NCBI GenBank assembly: GCA_963682025.1
Contig: OY821517.1
Coordinates: 225,713,507-225,777,506, forward strand
Reading direction: 5' to 3'
From: Cordilura impudica
Taxonomy: Eukaryota; Arthropoda; Insecta; Diptera; Scathophagidae
DNA length: 64,000 nucleotides
A program made the position numbers and the translations under genes. Under the pieces are notes generated by a model that was not told the DNA's origin, searched no databases, and saw nothing but the letters and a program-made list of their open reading frames with translations. Numbering within the stretch: position 1 is the first letter of the stretch; the number at the start of each line of letters is the position of its first letter. Positions 54,595-64,000 of the stretch are shown in pieces.

Positions 54595-55537
54595 TCTCTA
54601 AAGTTGCGAAAATATTTATTCCTTGATTCCATAGCTTCCTCTGATAACACACCTATTGGCAAGGAAGCAAATTTTATGATTTCAACTCCGTGCATCAATT
54701 TTATCTTCCGCGCTTCGAATTTCCCATTTTTTTGTATCGAGTCTGTATGCAATGTGCATTAAGCATTCGAAACACCTAATCCACGCATGCAATATTGACA
54801 GTCCATATTGAAACATCTTTTCATTTGGTTTAAAACTCTTAAAATTGTTTCGTTTGCTTTTAGTTGCAACGGTACAAAGCAAATTGCGAACAAATGTTCG
54901 TCAGAATTGCCTTGTGGACATGTTTATAAGTGGAGTGTCCACTGCTTCCATCGCAACCCCGTTTGAAGAACACTGTAATTTTTGTGATATGTAACTTATG
55001 TGTTATGTTTTTAATAACATCCGTTTGATTTTCGACGATTCTCCGTACTGTATGGTCTACTAGAGCTTGGAGACCGACTTCAGCAGAGAAACTTGTTACA
55101 ATTATAGAGGACTCTTTCGGATAGCACCTTTTTTTTGCCTCACGTATCACTTGGTGTGGCGGATAAATGTTAGCATTACGACTTTTGGCACCTGATTGTG
55201 TAAGTATGTACGAACTTTTAGAATAGTCTCCATCGATATATAGGGCTAGTGCTTCATCAGGTGTGCATTGTTTGTATGTATTGTTGGTATTAGAGACGGC
55301 ACGTTTCATTGTATGGGCAGCATCCCGCTTACCAGATTTATATAAACTTAGACTTGTGGCGATAATTAACTCTTCCTTATTTGTACTTTGTACAAGCTCA
55401 GATACCTTCCTCTTTTGTGATATGTAGCTTACCTCTGAAAAAGTCTTTGATGGTCGCCCTCGGCATTTTGAAGGACCTGGGATATCTTCATTCTCTATGC
55501 ATGAAAAAACAATATATTTGCTTAAACACTCACGTGA
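54595..55537 (-). pseudogene. Transib transposase relic (RAG1-related)
   Basis: Open for 225 codons from 55537 to 54860: KCRGRPSKTFSEVSYISQKR, SLYKSGKRDAAHTMKRAV, CTPDEALALYIDGDYSKSSY, NIYPPHQVIREAKKRCYP, then FKRGCDGSSGHSTYK, which holds the first catalytic Asp of the Transib/RAG1 fold. After a deletion another frame (54880-54682) has QYGLSILHAWIRCFECLMHI and AYRLDTKKWEIRSAEDK. A second deletion leads to FASLPIGVLSEEAMESRNKY (54670-54600). The central domain and the last catalytic Glu region are missing. Transib transposases share ancestry with the RAG1 recombinase. Confidence 0.8.
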
Positions 55538-55989
55538 CTAAAAACTGAAATGGTTCGTTTGCAATCACGCCATTTAACACTAAATTTGCTACATATACTA
55601 ATTACAATTTTTAAAATGTTTGTAAATTTTTCACTTTTTTTTATCATTAAATAGTCCAAGTGTTGAAAAAAACATGATTAAACACTAAATGGTTTTTAAT
55701 ACTTTTATCAGAATTGGTCAGAATATGTCAAACTGAAAAGAGGCTACTTTGTTATTCATAATTTTTAAAAGTTGAACTTTTATTTTTTTTTATATATGTT
55801 TTATAAAAATAAGAATTTAAAATTATCTGGCAACCCTATACAAATTTAAACTGCATTTATGAGTTCAGCCCCTGTATAAATTTCGTCCAAATTAATGAAA
55901 AAAAGATGTGACATTGTATTCATTATTCGCATTCCAAATTTTAACTGCTTTCAAAAATAAAGAATTTAAACTATTTTAATAAATAAGAA

Positions 55990-56181
55990 TTAAAGAGTTA
56001 ATCGGTTTTTGATAGTATTAAGCAATTGTGCATAGGGATAATGTATTAAAAAATTGATATAAAATTTCCTGGCACTGCTTGGCGCCCATTTTTCTTTCAC
56101 ATGCTCATTACTAAACGTACTTTGACATGTAATAACTATTTTGGCAGTTACAGCCGGAGACTTTTTTGAATCTCTTTGCAC
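55990..56181 (-). pseudogene. Possible N-terminal exon of the Transib transposase
   Basis: An open piece with NVQRDSKKSPAVTAKIVITC and SNEHVKEKWAPSSARKFYIN. The K-W-x5-R-x4-F pattern resembles KAKWVKSNRTIQNF in the Transib-like ORF at 63.2 kb. Upstream and downstream of it the relic is unreadable. Confidence 0.4.
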
Positions 56182-56561
56182 GTTTTCGAAATTAATCTCA
56201 AATATACCCCTATGTGTTTTATTCCTTGGAGTATTAACTAAAGGACTTTCACCAAAATAAATTACATTCTTAAATACCTGAGTTCATAAAATAAAAAAAA
56301 GAACACAAGTTTAATAATACACTAAGACTCTTGATGCAAGGCCACATGAAATTTGAAATTAAAATTCTTCAATTCCTTACTACTTCCACATTGCTTACTT
56401 TTACTGCCCTGTATTTAAATTATTAGTGAACAAATAAAAAAAAGTGAAACGCCATATGAAGGAGTGACTATCTAAGAATAATTGTGCGATATAAGTTTTA
56501 GAATTGGTTTACTTTAATTTTTGATTTATGATCAGCTAGATTGGATATTTCTCCCAGTGTG

Positions 56562-57516
56562 CTACGGTGCCAATTGAAATCACTTCTAAACTGTTGCCTG
56601 GTGGTCTGTTAGTGTAAGTGGTTCCCTTATGTGTTTCGTTTGTTTGTTTTTGTTACACCTGTTGCAATACGATACAAATTTCTTTACCATGCTATTCATA
56701 TTTTTCCAGACATATCATTTTTTAATTTATTTGTTGTCTTTCTTATTCCCAAGTGGCCAGCATGGGTTGTATTGTGAAATTCGTCAATTAATTTGTATTT
56801 TAATATGTCGTCGTTTATCCTTCTTGGGGCATTATATATTAATATTTTCAATTGAGGGCTTTTATTATTTATTTTTATCTTTGCATAGCCTTCTTTTATT
56901 TCTTCTTCCGTATATACATACCTTAAAAATTTTATTATCATTTGGTAGTGCTAACGCCTTTATATTTTCCTTTTGCATTTTAGATATTAGTTTTCTCAAT
57001 ATCGAATCTAGTTTTGCTAATTTTTCGCTGAATCTTGCTAGCTTTTCGTTATATTTTTCTTTACTAATATTTTGGGTATGTAATTTCCTCATGATCGAAA
57101 CTGGTTTTGATGAATTATCAGTACTTCCCATGTGCACTATATTATTCTCAATTATTACATCGATATCTTCTATATTTTCTATTTTATTAATTTTCTTATA
57201 CTCTTGACGTCATTAATGGAGGTGCATTCCCTTACTTGAAGTTGATCAGTCTTCTGAGAGTTGAATTTATCCAAAATGTTTTCATTTACACTTGTTCTAT
57301 TCTTTTCATTATTTATTGTTTTATCTGCCTCATTATTCGGATCTTTATTTATTCTCTTATCTGTCTCGTTAATTCTATGTTTTATAGCCCTTGTTGTTAT
57401 TAATATGTTTCTTTCCTTTTCGTCATATTCTCGTGGTATCATCTGTTTTAATATAGCTGAGTCAATTTCTATTGTAGAAAGCGCGTCAGCGTTTGTATCC
57501 ATTTTCCCTTTTTTAT
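56562..57516 (-). pseudogene. RNase H end and integrase N-terminus of 412-like relic
   Basis: KGKMDTNADALSTIEIDSAI (57505 on) ends RNase H. A long Lys/Asn/Asp-rich linker with QVRECTSINDVKS follows, as in the 30.7-kb element (WECTSMNDIKL). Next come LIDEFHNTTHAGHLGIRKTT with SYCNRC for the zinc finger, and IREPLTLTD. The frame changes several times. Confidence 0.8.
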
Positions 57517-57520
57517 AAAC

Positions 57521-57908
57521 TGTAGCGTGATGTATTCATTAGGTGGACGATGGCTTCATTTAGTCACTAATAAATGTATTTTAGTCTACGACTCAAATCA
57601 TCGTCCAAAATATGTTTAAATACAAACATTTGCTGAAGCGACAATTTACAATAAAGTCATTGCCCGTATTTTATATACGGAAATGTTTATGTTTAATCAA
57701 TTGCCGATACAGCATAGGTCATTTACATTTTGTTTACACAGGCATTTTTCCATACACAATTAAATCAAATATGTAAAATTAATAATATAAGGAAACGGAA
57801 AACAATAAAGAAATGAATAATAATCAATTGACATTGAACCAGAGAAGAAGTGTTTTAATTTAATTAAACTTTTGTTATTTAAAATATTTCAAATGATTTC
57901 TCCTTTTA
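57521..57908 (+). mobile_element. Solo LTR (388 bp)
   Basis: It begins TGTAGCGTGATG and ends CTCCTTTTA, flanked by AAAC at 57517-57520 and 57909-57912. It interrupts the RNase H/integrase coding sequence cleanly. Like the LTR at 14248 it ends in TA rather than CA. No internal element partner is seen in the window. Confidence 0.72.
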
Positions 57909-58150
57909 AAACAATTGAAAAATCATAGTCACTTAAATCCAATCTTATTCTCGTAATCTTAGATGAAGGGGTTTTGTGTGAAAACAGTGAAATTAAAGGT
58001 CTATGGTCTGTTACTGCTATGAATTTTGTAACATATAGGTAAGGTCTGAAAAATTTAATACTTCAATGAATTGCTAAAAATTCCTTCTCAATTATCGGTT
58101 TATTGATGTCATTCATGTTTTTGCAATGATTTACTCGCATATGAATTGAG
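57909..58150 (-). pseudogene. RNase H of 412-like relic
   Basis: DINKPIIEKEFLAIH, then VTKFIAVTDHRPLISLFSHK and ITRIRLDLSDYDFSIV. The catalytic Glu and the Asp of TDHRPL are present. One TGA falls in the IHWS region. The RT domain that should precede it is missing. Confidence 0.82.
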
Positions 58151-58159
58151 TAAATTGGG

Positions 58160-58395
58160 CTAATGGTGAGGGTGTAGTTGAATGCCCTTTAATGTTACTG
58201 TGTCGTTTGTTGTGTTTAAAATTTTTATGTGTGTCATGCCACTTTCGAGTGCTATTGGATTAGTTACAAAATTTCTTCTTTTAACTCACTATTAAGACGC
58301 AATCTTCTGTGTGGTTAAATTTTATGGCTTCTATAATATCAGTTCTTGGTGGTATTCTTATGTATAATGTATCAAATACTTTCGTTTGAATAGGA
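58160..58395 (-). pseudogene. Protease C-terminal part of 412-like relic
   Basis: RIPPRTDIIEAIKFNHTEDC, then SGMTHIKILNTTNDTVTLKG and LHPHP. It aligns with IPHRSEIVIPFNIKLEEDS...NQHIKLLNVTDN of the 30.7-kb protease. It is joined directly to RNase H, so the RT was deleted. Confidence 0.75.
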
Positions 58396-59120
58396 AGTGC
58401 TATAGTAGTATAAATTAAAAATTGAAAAATCAAAAATTTTAAAACATTAAAAAAAACTCAAAATTGAAAAACTAAAACTAAAATTGAAAAATCGAAAAGA
58501 AAAATACAAAAACTAAAAATACAAAAAATCATAGAAACGTGACTCCATATTAGTGCGCTGTTTAAAATTTTTTCTTTGAATTAGTTGTAAACATTCTAGT
58601 TATTACAATTATTTTTTTTTTTGAAAATGTGTAACACTTAAATTATTCACTAATATTGTTTGGAATAATAATTGTAAGAATCTTTGTTTCACGTTCCTAG
58701 TTTTGTATATTTAATCAATATTAATTCAAAGTATAAAAGTATTTAAGAAAATGTTTAATAAATTAAACTTAAAATTAAAAACTAAAAATTAAAAACTAAA
58801 AACTAAAAACTTAAATTAAAAATTGAAAAGCAAATGTAAAAAATAAAAACTAAAAGCCAACAATTAAAAATTGAAGAACCAAAAAAAAAAAAAAACGTAA
58901 AAAACTAAAAATTTAAAAACTTAAACTCAATTAAAAATTGAAAATCGAAAATTAAAAATATAAAAACAAAAATACAAAAAAAGTATAGAAACGTGACTTC
59001 GTATTAGTGCGCTGTTTAAAATGTTTTCTTTGAGTTAGTTGTATCTGTATCTATAAACGATTCTAGTTATTACAACTTTTTTTTTAGAAAATGTATAACA
59101 TAATATGAAGAGAAAACTCT
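58396..59120. repeat. A-rich repeat pair (~448-bp period) with heptamer-like tracts
   Basis: A block GTATTAGTGCGCTGTTTAAA (variant CATATTAGTGCG...) at 58554 and 59002, with flanks, occurs twice about 448 bp apart. Each copy follows a tract of TAAAAATTGAAAAACTAAA type that resembles the edge variants of the 1-9535 satellite. Confidence 0.75.
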
Positions 59121-59559
59121 AAGATAAAAAATAATACATATTAAAACTTTAATATGAAAAAATTGTTTGAAAATCGTTAATATTTGAAAAAAATATAAAG
59201 ATTAGGTGTGATGTAATAACAAATAAATATTAAAGTCTGAAAAGTGATATTTAAATTATGGTACTTAACATTAAAATTGGATATATATTTACTTAATAAG
59301 AAGCTAAAATATATTGGAAATGAAAAGGAACTATAGGAACTAACTGAAAGACACTTGAAAGTAAAATAAAAACAGCTAAAAAACTTTATATGTTTGTATA
59401 TACCTAGTAGTTTCATAATTACTGACACAGTTTGAATCGCCCCCACTGTAAGGAATCCACTGAACATACTCTTTTTACGTTGACAGTTTTTTGACAACAA
59501 ACATGTATACATAATTTTTGTTGAAAAAGTTTTTGGCGTGCGTTATTTTTAATTATGGA
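59121..59559. other. AT-rich spacer, no gene recognised
   Basis: Minus-strand ORFs here lack motifs and overlap AT-rich DNA. The border of the following Tc1/mariner relic was not found. Confidence 0.5.
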
Positions 59560-60310
59560 ATGGGGAGATATTGAAAACCGTATTGTCGTTAAAGCAACAT
59601 AACATAAACATAAGGAGAAATCAAAAGCATTGAGTCGCCAGTACGCCAATAACGGCCACAGAAAAATTATGTTTACTGATGAGAAAATTTTGAATGTGGA
59701 GGAGTCGTTCAATAAACAAAATGATAGAGTCTACGCTAAGTCATCTCTGCAAGCAAAAGAATTGGTTCCAAGAGTTCAGAGAGGTCACCATCCTGCTTAT
59801 GTGATGGCATGATGGGGAGTCGCCTATGATGGAGTCACCAAGCTCCATTTCTGCGAAAAAGGTGTAAAAACTTCTGCAAAGGTGTACCAATCTGACGTTT
59901 TGGAAAAGGTTGTGAAGCCAATAAATAGCACACTGTTCAAAAACGAGCCGTGGCCCTTTCAACAGGACTCTGCCCCAGCCCATAAAGCAGAAACCTCTGA
60001 AGACTGGTTAAGAAACAATTTACCAAATTTTATTTATACGGATGATTGGCCATCGGGTAATCCAGACCTGAATCCTTTAGACTATAAGTTGTGGTCCGTT
60101 TTAGAAGGCATGGTCTGCACTACTCACCACAGAAATTTGGAATCTCTCAAACGTGCACTTATCCGCGTAGTGGACAATTTCCCCATGGAGGTCGTGCGTA
60201 CTGCAATAGACGATTGGCCGGTCAGACTGCGGTCGTGTTGGAGGGCAAATGGCGGCCATTTTGAATTTGTTTTCTTCTTATATTCTAAAATATTTAATAA
60301 ACTGTTGTGA
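59560..60310 (+). pseudogene. Tc1/mariner-superfamily transposase, 5'-truncated, one stop
   Basis: RKIMFTDEKILNVEESFNKQ (first Asp), VPRVQRGHHPAYVMA then TGA (59810-59812) in place of a Trp codon, WGVAYDGVTKLHFCEKGVKT, PWPFQQDSAPAHKAETSEDW (second Asp), NPDLNPLDYKLWSVLEGMVC (third Asp), and the end at 60310. The frame is continuous from 59630 apart from the TGA. The DNA-binding N-terminus is missing. The last catalytic position is Asp (LDYKLW) as in DD-D types rather than Glu. Confidence 0.85.
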
Positions 60311-60665
60311 AACAGGGTTTCACACGTATAAAGTGTAGTGTACAATAGTATAAGATTAGCTTAAATTTAGTACAGATACATATAGATCATTGATACACAA
60401 AAATTTGGGATCTCTTAAACGTGCACTTATCCGCGTAGTGGACAATTTCCCCATGGAGGTCGTGCGTACTGCAATAGACGATTGGCCGCTCAGACTGCGG
60501 TCGTGTTGGAGGGAAAATGGCGGCCATTTTGAATTTTTTTTCTTCTTATATTCTTAAATATTTAATAAACTGTTGTGAAACAGGGTTTCACACGTATAAA
60601 GTGTAGTGTACAAAAGTATAAGATTAGCTTAAATTTAGTACAGATACATAAAGATCATTGATACA
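60130..60665. repeat. Tandem duplication of the transposon 3' end (~267 bp)
   Basis: The region from AAATTTGGAATCTCTCAAACG to GATCATTGATAC (60133-60397) recurs at 60401-60665 with a handful of changes. It includes the last ~180 bp of the transposase ORF. The second copy ends at the start of the (AAT)n array. Confidence 0.9.
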
Positions 60666-60678
60666 ATGTATCAATATA

Positions 60679-61045
<367 letters not shown>

Positions 61046-62001
61046 ATAATATAGTATATAATAGAAACAATAATAATACTGCAATTAACCATAGCTGAAA
61101 TATAAATTCATTTAATTAATAACGATCGATTTTTCTCGAGCGTAATTATTAAATGTTTATTCAAGAAACATACACTTTCAGCCGCGACTGGCTGTAACCC
61201 AATTTGGCATGGTAACGTACGTTGGGTAATTTGCTCATGTTTGATTTTTTTGTCACTTTCAATGTGGAGCAATACGATATTGTTCCGCGTTGACAGGTGT
61301 TGCGTTTTGTGTCTATTTTTTTGTTACCATGCGTTGTCTTGCTTATGTTTGTATTGTTTTTTAGTTTTTTTTATTGCAATGTTCTGTTATTGCAATGCTG
61401 TGCAATGACATTGGCTTAATTTTTTTTAGTAAACTTCCGTGTATATTAAATGTAAATGTATGTCTTTTTGTTTCACGGCACTTGCATTACTATTATTTGT
61501 TTTTTTCTTGTTATTGATTAAGTTCGCCATTTAAGTATGCCATGGCCATGAACCGCATTGAGTTATGGTTAATGTTTGTTTTTTTTTTTTATTGTTATTA
61601 ATTTTTTGCTTATTTTTACTTTCATTGTGTTATAGTTATCTTTAATTAGTTTTAAGATTTTAAATAAATAAAGGGGGAAAAGTCAGAACAGTGGCAGATG
61701 AAGACAAGTAAGTACGCTGTTCTGACTTTAACCGTTAGTAAGCATACTTGTCCGGCTTTGCCTTTTATTTTCTCCTTTTCAGCAACATTAACGCCGCACA
61801 GTGGCGCCCGTAGAGCAAACGAGGTTGCAAAAATCAAAATTTTCATGTGCGCCGACGAAGTTTTGAATTAACCCATGTTATAGGAAACTTTTCAACGATT
61901 TCAAATATGCTGCTCTTAATAATATCACATTTTTAGTTTAGAAAATATAACCGTTCAAAGTTGACCGACTTTCGATTTTCAAAAAAACACACAATTTTTA
62001 G
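61046..62001. other. Non-coding spacer with a perfect 11-bp hairpin
   Basis: No gene seen. AGTCAGAACAG (61681-61691) and CTGTTCTGACT (61717-61727) are a perfect inverted repeat with a 25-base loop. An overlapping pair ACAAGTA / TACTTGT spans 61704-61750. Confidence 0.5.
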
Positions 62002-62218
62002 TCAATTTGTTGCGATTTCAGGTGTAATATCACGAAAAATAGGTAACGAATCGCCTTATTTTTTGTTTGTGTTGATTGATGTATTTATTAAAAGTATAAT
62101 GATAAAAAAAAAATAAACTGATTTCTTTGTGTTTCTCCTGGTAAATCACTATTTAAAAACTATCCGTTTTTTCACTATTTTTCAACTTTGACGGAAAATA
62201 AAAAAAATCCATATTTTT

Positions 62219-62464
62219 CTATATTTGCCACTTTTGCAAAACATGTTCTCTGATTATTTCTTTACATAATTCAAAAGGCCTTATCTGCCCGTAGATGCCC
62301 GTTTGGCTTCTAGAGGTAAAAAAGGTTAAAAAGACATGGTTGCAGAAATTGTATGGCGTGCATCCCTTACATGTTTTGACTGACAGTAGTTTGATCTTAT
62401 AGTTTGAAAATTGCATTTTAAGTTTGTTGTCTACCTGTGAGCCTCTGCCAAAGTCTACTCCCAA
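62219..62464 (-). CDS. Unrecognised 81-codon ORF, first copy
   Basis: MGVDFGRGSQVDNKLKMQFS, VKTCKGCTPYNFCNHVFLTF, then IRPFELCKEIIREHVLQKWQ. The frame has three Cys in a short space but no family that I know. The copy at 62775-63020 differs at only three residues (K/R, I/T, R/K). It may be part of an old transposable element or just a chance frame in a young repeat. Confidence 0.3.
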   Translation of the reverse strand: MGVDFGRGSQVDNKLKMQFSNYKIKLLSVKTCKGCTPYNFCNHVFLTFFTSRSQTGIYGQIRPFELCKEIIREHVLQKWQI

Positions 62465-62774
62465 TATTCTGTTACAGACACAGGATGCACAAAAAACTAC
62501 TCATTCAAATTCGCAGGTACGCACCGCACTTAAAAATTACTTTGGAGTTATGGTTAATCAATTTGTTGCGATTTCAGGTGTAATATCACGAAAAATAGGT
62601 AACGAATCGCCTTATTTTTTGTTTGTGTTGATTGATGTATTTATTAAAAGTATAATGATAAAAAAAAATTAACTGTTTCCTTTGTGTTTCTCCTGGTAAA
62701 TCACTATTTAAAAACTATCCGTTTTTTTCACTATTTTTCAACTTTGACGGAAAATAAAAAAAATCTATATTTTT

Positions 62775-63020
62775 CTATATTTGCCATTTTTGCAAAACAT
62801 GTTCTTTGATTATTTCTTTACATAATTCAAAAGGCCTTATCTGCCCGTAGGTGCCCGTTTGGCTTCTAGAGGTAAAAAAGGTTAAAAAGACATGGTTGCA
62901 GAAATTGTATGGCGTGCATCCCTTACATGTTTTGACTGACAGTAGTTTGATCTTATAGTTTGAAAATTGCATTTTTAGTCGGTTGTCTACCTGTGAGCCT
63001 CTGCCAAAGTCTACTCCCAA
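62775..63020 (-). CDS. Unrecognised 81-codon ORF, second copy
   Basis: Same frame and length as at 62219-62464, with DNRLK for DNKLK, QTGTYG for QTGIYG and EIIKEH for EIIREH. Both ends coincide. With so few changes, conservation of the frame alone is weak evidence for function. Confidence 0.3.
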   Translation of the reverse strand: MGVDFGRGSQVDNRLKMQFSNYKIKLLSVKTCKGCTPYNFCNHVFLTFFTSRSQTGTYGQIRPFELCKEIIKEHVLQKWQI

Positions 63021-63261
63021 TATTCTGTTACAGACACAGGATGCACAAAAAACTACTCATTGAAATTCGCAGGTACGCACCGCACTTAAAAATTACTTTG
63101 GAGTACAAATGGTCAAGAACAATATTGACTTATGGTCCCTCCAGGTAGGCATAAATCTTATTTAGACACGAGCATAATATCAAAATTGCATAATTCAGCC
63201 TAAATCCATATGTATGCAGGGAACAGGTAAATTTTTAGGCATGGTAGCATAAGCCTATATA

Positions 63262-64000
63262 TTGCAAAATAAGCATAATGCCTGGATTAGTCTACGACTG
63301 AAAGTTGGCGCAACAAGTACTGAAACCATTGCGTTAAAAAATTTAAAATTATTTGAACTGTTTAGAAGGTCAACCACACCAAAGTTTTTCACGGAAGCTG
63401 CTTTAGAAGAACTTGACAGCTTATACGGAAATATTGAGAGAAGCGAAATTATAAAAAATAATTTTTATCTGATATATGCAAATATTAAGGCAAAATGGGT
63501 GAAATCTAATCGAACCATTCAGAACTTCAACTCCAAATATGAGGACTGGCTTAATGAAGACACCATCCTGGATATATTGGCAGTAGATAAACCCACCACA
63601 TCAACCAGAGGAGCAATTAAGGCAAAAAAAAAGTATTGAGGAGTGTTCAATTTTCACAAGAAAGAGGAAACTTGCCGATGCCACCAATGACTTGACCACG
63701 AAGCATTTATCGGACGTGCTGTTAAATATACAAAGGATAGTGAAAGAGTTAGGTCGCAGATTACAAAATCTGTTGCTGATGCAAGCCCACTGCGACTAAA
63801 AAGGATTAAGGAAAGCATTCCCACGCCCACAAACGCACACATTAAAAAGTATGGTTCCGAAGAAGCCTTGGCCTTGTTTATGGACTTACAACTTTCCAAA
63901 GAAAAATATGAGATACTACGGGCATCCTTGATGCGACACGGCGCTGATGTTTTACCAGGATACAAGCATTTTACGCAAGCCAAAATAAATTCACGACCAC
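63262..64000 (+). pseudogene. Transib-like transposase N-terminal region, runs off the window
   Basis: Open from 63253 to TGA at 63637-63639: NIKAKWVKSNRTIQNFNSKY, EDWLNEDTILDILAVDKPTT. Then in another frame comes SIEECSIFTRKRKLADATND, and again in the first frame ITKSVADASPLRLKRIKESI, GSEEALALFMDLQLSKEKYE and GADVLPGYKHFTQAKINSRP up to the edge. The order (basic region, EALAL..D..LSK..Y, Y....AK...RP) mirrors the Transib relic at 55.5-55.0 kb. A frame change in the A9 run at about 63625 breaks it. The catalytic part would lie beyond 64000. Confidence 0.6.

Larger units (their letters stand above)
53798..56561 (-). mobile_element. Transib DNA transposon relic
   Basis: The right end on the minus strand reads CACACTGGGAGAAATATCC. 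It is flanked by 5-bp duplications CTACG (56562-56566) and CTACC (53793-53797), as expected for Transib. The left end is decayed but shares a CCAATCT block. It encodes a RAG1-like transposase relic. Inserted within the integrase of the 412-like relic. Confidence 0.82.
52584..58395 (-). mobile_element. 412-like retrotransposon relic with two nested insertions
   Basis: Reading leftward: protease end (58395-58160), RNase H (58150-57909), integrase (57516-56562 and 53797-53080) and a 3' LTR. RT is deleted, and no 5' half or 5' LTR is seen. A solo LTR (57521-57908) sits in the RNase H/integrase spacer and a Transib relic (53798-56561) inside the integrase. The protease matches the style of the 30.7-kb element. 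Confidence 0.8.
62002..63110. repeat. 556-bp tandem dimer
   Basis: 62002-62557 and 62558-63110 are direct copies starting TCAATTTGTTGCGATTTCAGG, with few differences. Each carries an 81-codon minus-strand ORF at the same position (62219-62464 and 62775-63020). Confidence 0.92.

Noticed and set aside
56629..57207. 192-codon hydrophobic plus-strand ORF
   Set aside because: Antisense shadow of the integrase/RNase H linker of the minus-strand 412-like relic.
61802..61813. PBS-like TGGCGCCCGTAG
   Set aside because: It resembles a primer-binding site, but no LTR partner, polypurine tract or retroelement coding sequence is found around it.

Overview
This window is AT-rich eukaryotic DNA, almost certainly from a fly (Diptera, Brachycera), and it looks like pericentromeric or otherwise TE-dense heterochromatin. 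The organism call rests on one host exon that closely resembles the first coding exon of fly Snap25 and on the TE set: an errantivirus-type gypsy element, 412/mdg1-like Ty3/gypsy elements, BEL/Pao, R1-clade and Jockey-type LINEs, mariner-type elements and Transib. Almost everything else is repeat. The ORFs that can be read are nearly all TE genes carrying nonsense or frameshift breaks.

Layout. 1-9535: a heptamer satellite, (AAATGTA)n for 8.5 kb, grading into AAAATGG/AAAATGA and then AAAAATT variants. 9878-22057: a gypsy/errantivirus-type provirus with 446/445-bp LTRs, TATA target-site duplications, gag, pol and env. It carries an internally deleted mariner (10510-11424) and a 3'-truncated 412-like retrotransposon (14248-18087) inside its reverse transcriptase. 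22058-24083: a LINE relic and an unrecognised coding remnant. 24165-24528 (minus): the Snap25 first coding exon with a likely upstream exon. No later Snap25 exon is seen, so the gene probably runs leftward through the nested TEs and satellite in an intron longer than 24 kb.

25781-30746: an exact 533-bp tandem duplication, a decayed DNA transposon with long terminal inverted repeats, and tandem repeats. 30751-38669: a nearly complete 412-like provirus (708/701-bp LTRs, AAAG target duplication) whose RT-RNase H-integrase ORF of 911 aa is largely open. 40107-46389 (minus): a 412-like LTR element without gag-pol, which hosts a 2.84-kb DNA transposon (42731-45571) with ~600-bp inverted repeats and an uninterrupted 396-aa transposase-like ORF. 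46394-51900: a decayed BEL/Pao element with a 1.28-kb mariner inside. 51930-52558 (minus): an R1-clade LINE relic. 52584-58395 (minus): a 412-like relic interrupted by a Transib relic and a solo LTR. 58410-64000: A-rich repeats, a Tc1/mariner relic with a duplicated 3' end, an (AAT)n microsatellite, a 556-bp tandem dimer, and the start of a Transib-like transposase running off the right edge.

The best-supported unusual signals are these: the shared -1 frameshift signal G_GGA_AAC at the gag/pol junction of two different 412-like elements, one followed by a perfect 6-bp stem; small leader ORFs in three 412-like elements; a 126-bp duplication flanking the truncated retrotransposon; an in-frame spliced leader for env in the gypsy-type element; and the long-TIR transposon with an open ORF. 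All calls come from reading the sequence alone. No database search or alignment program was run.
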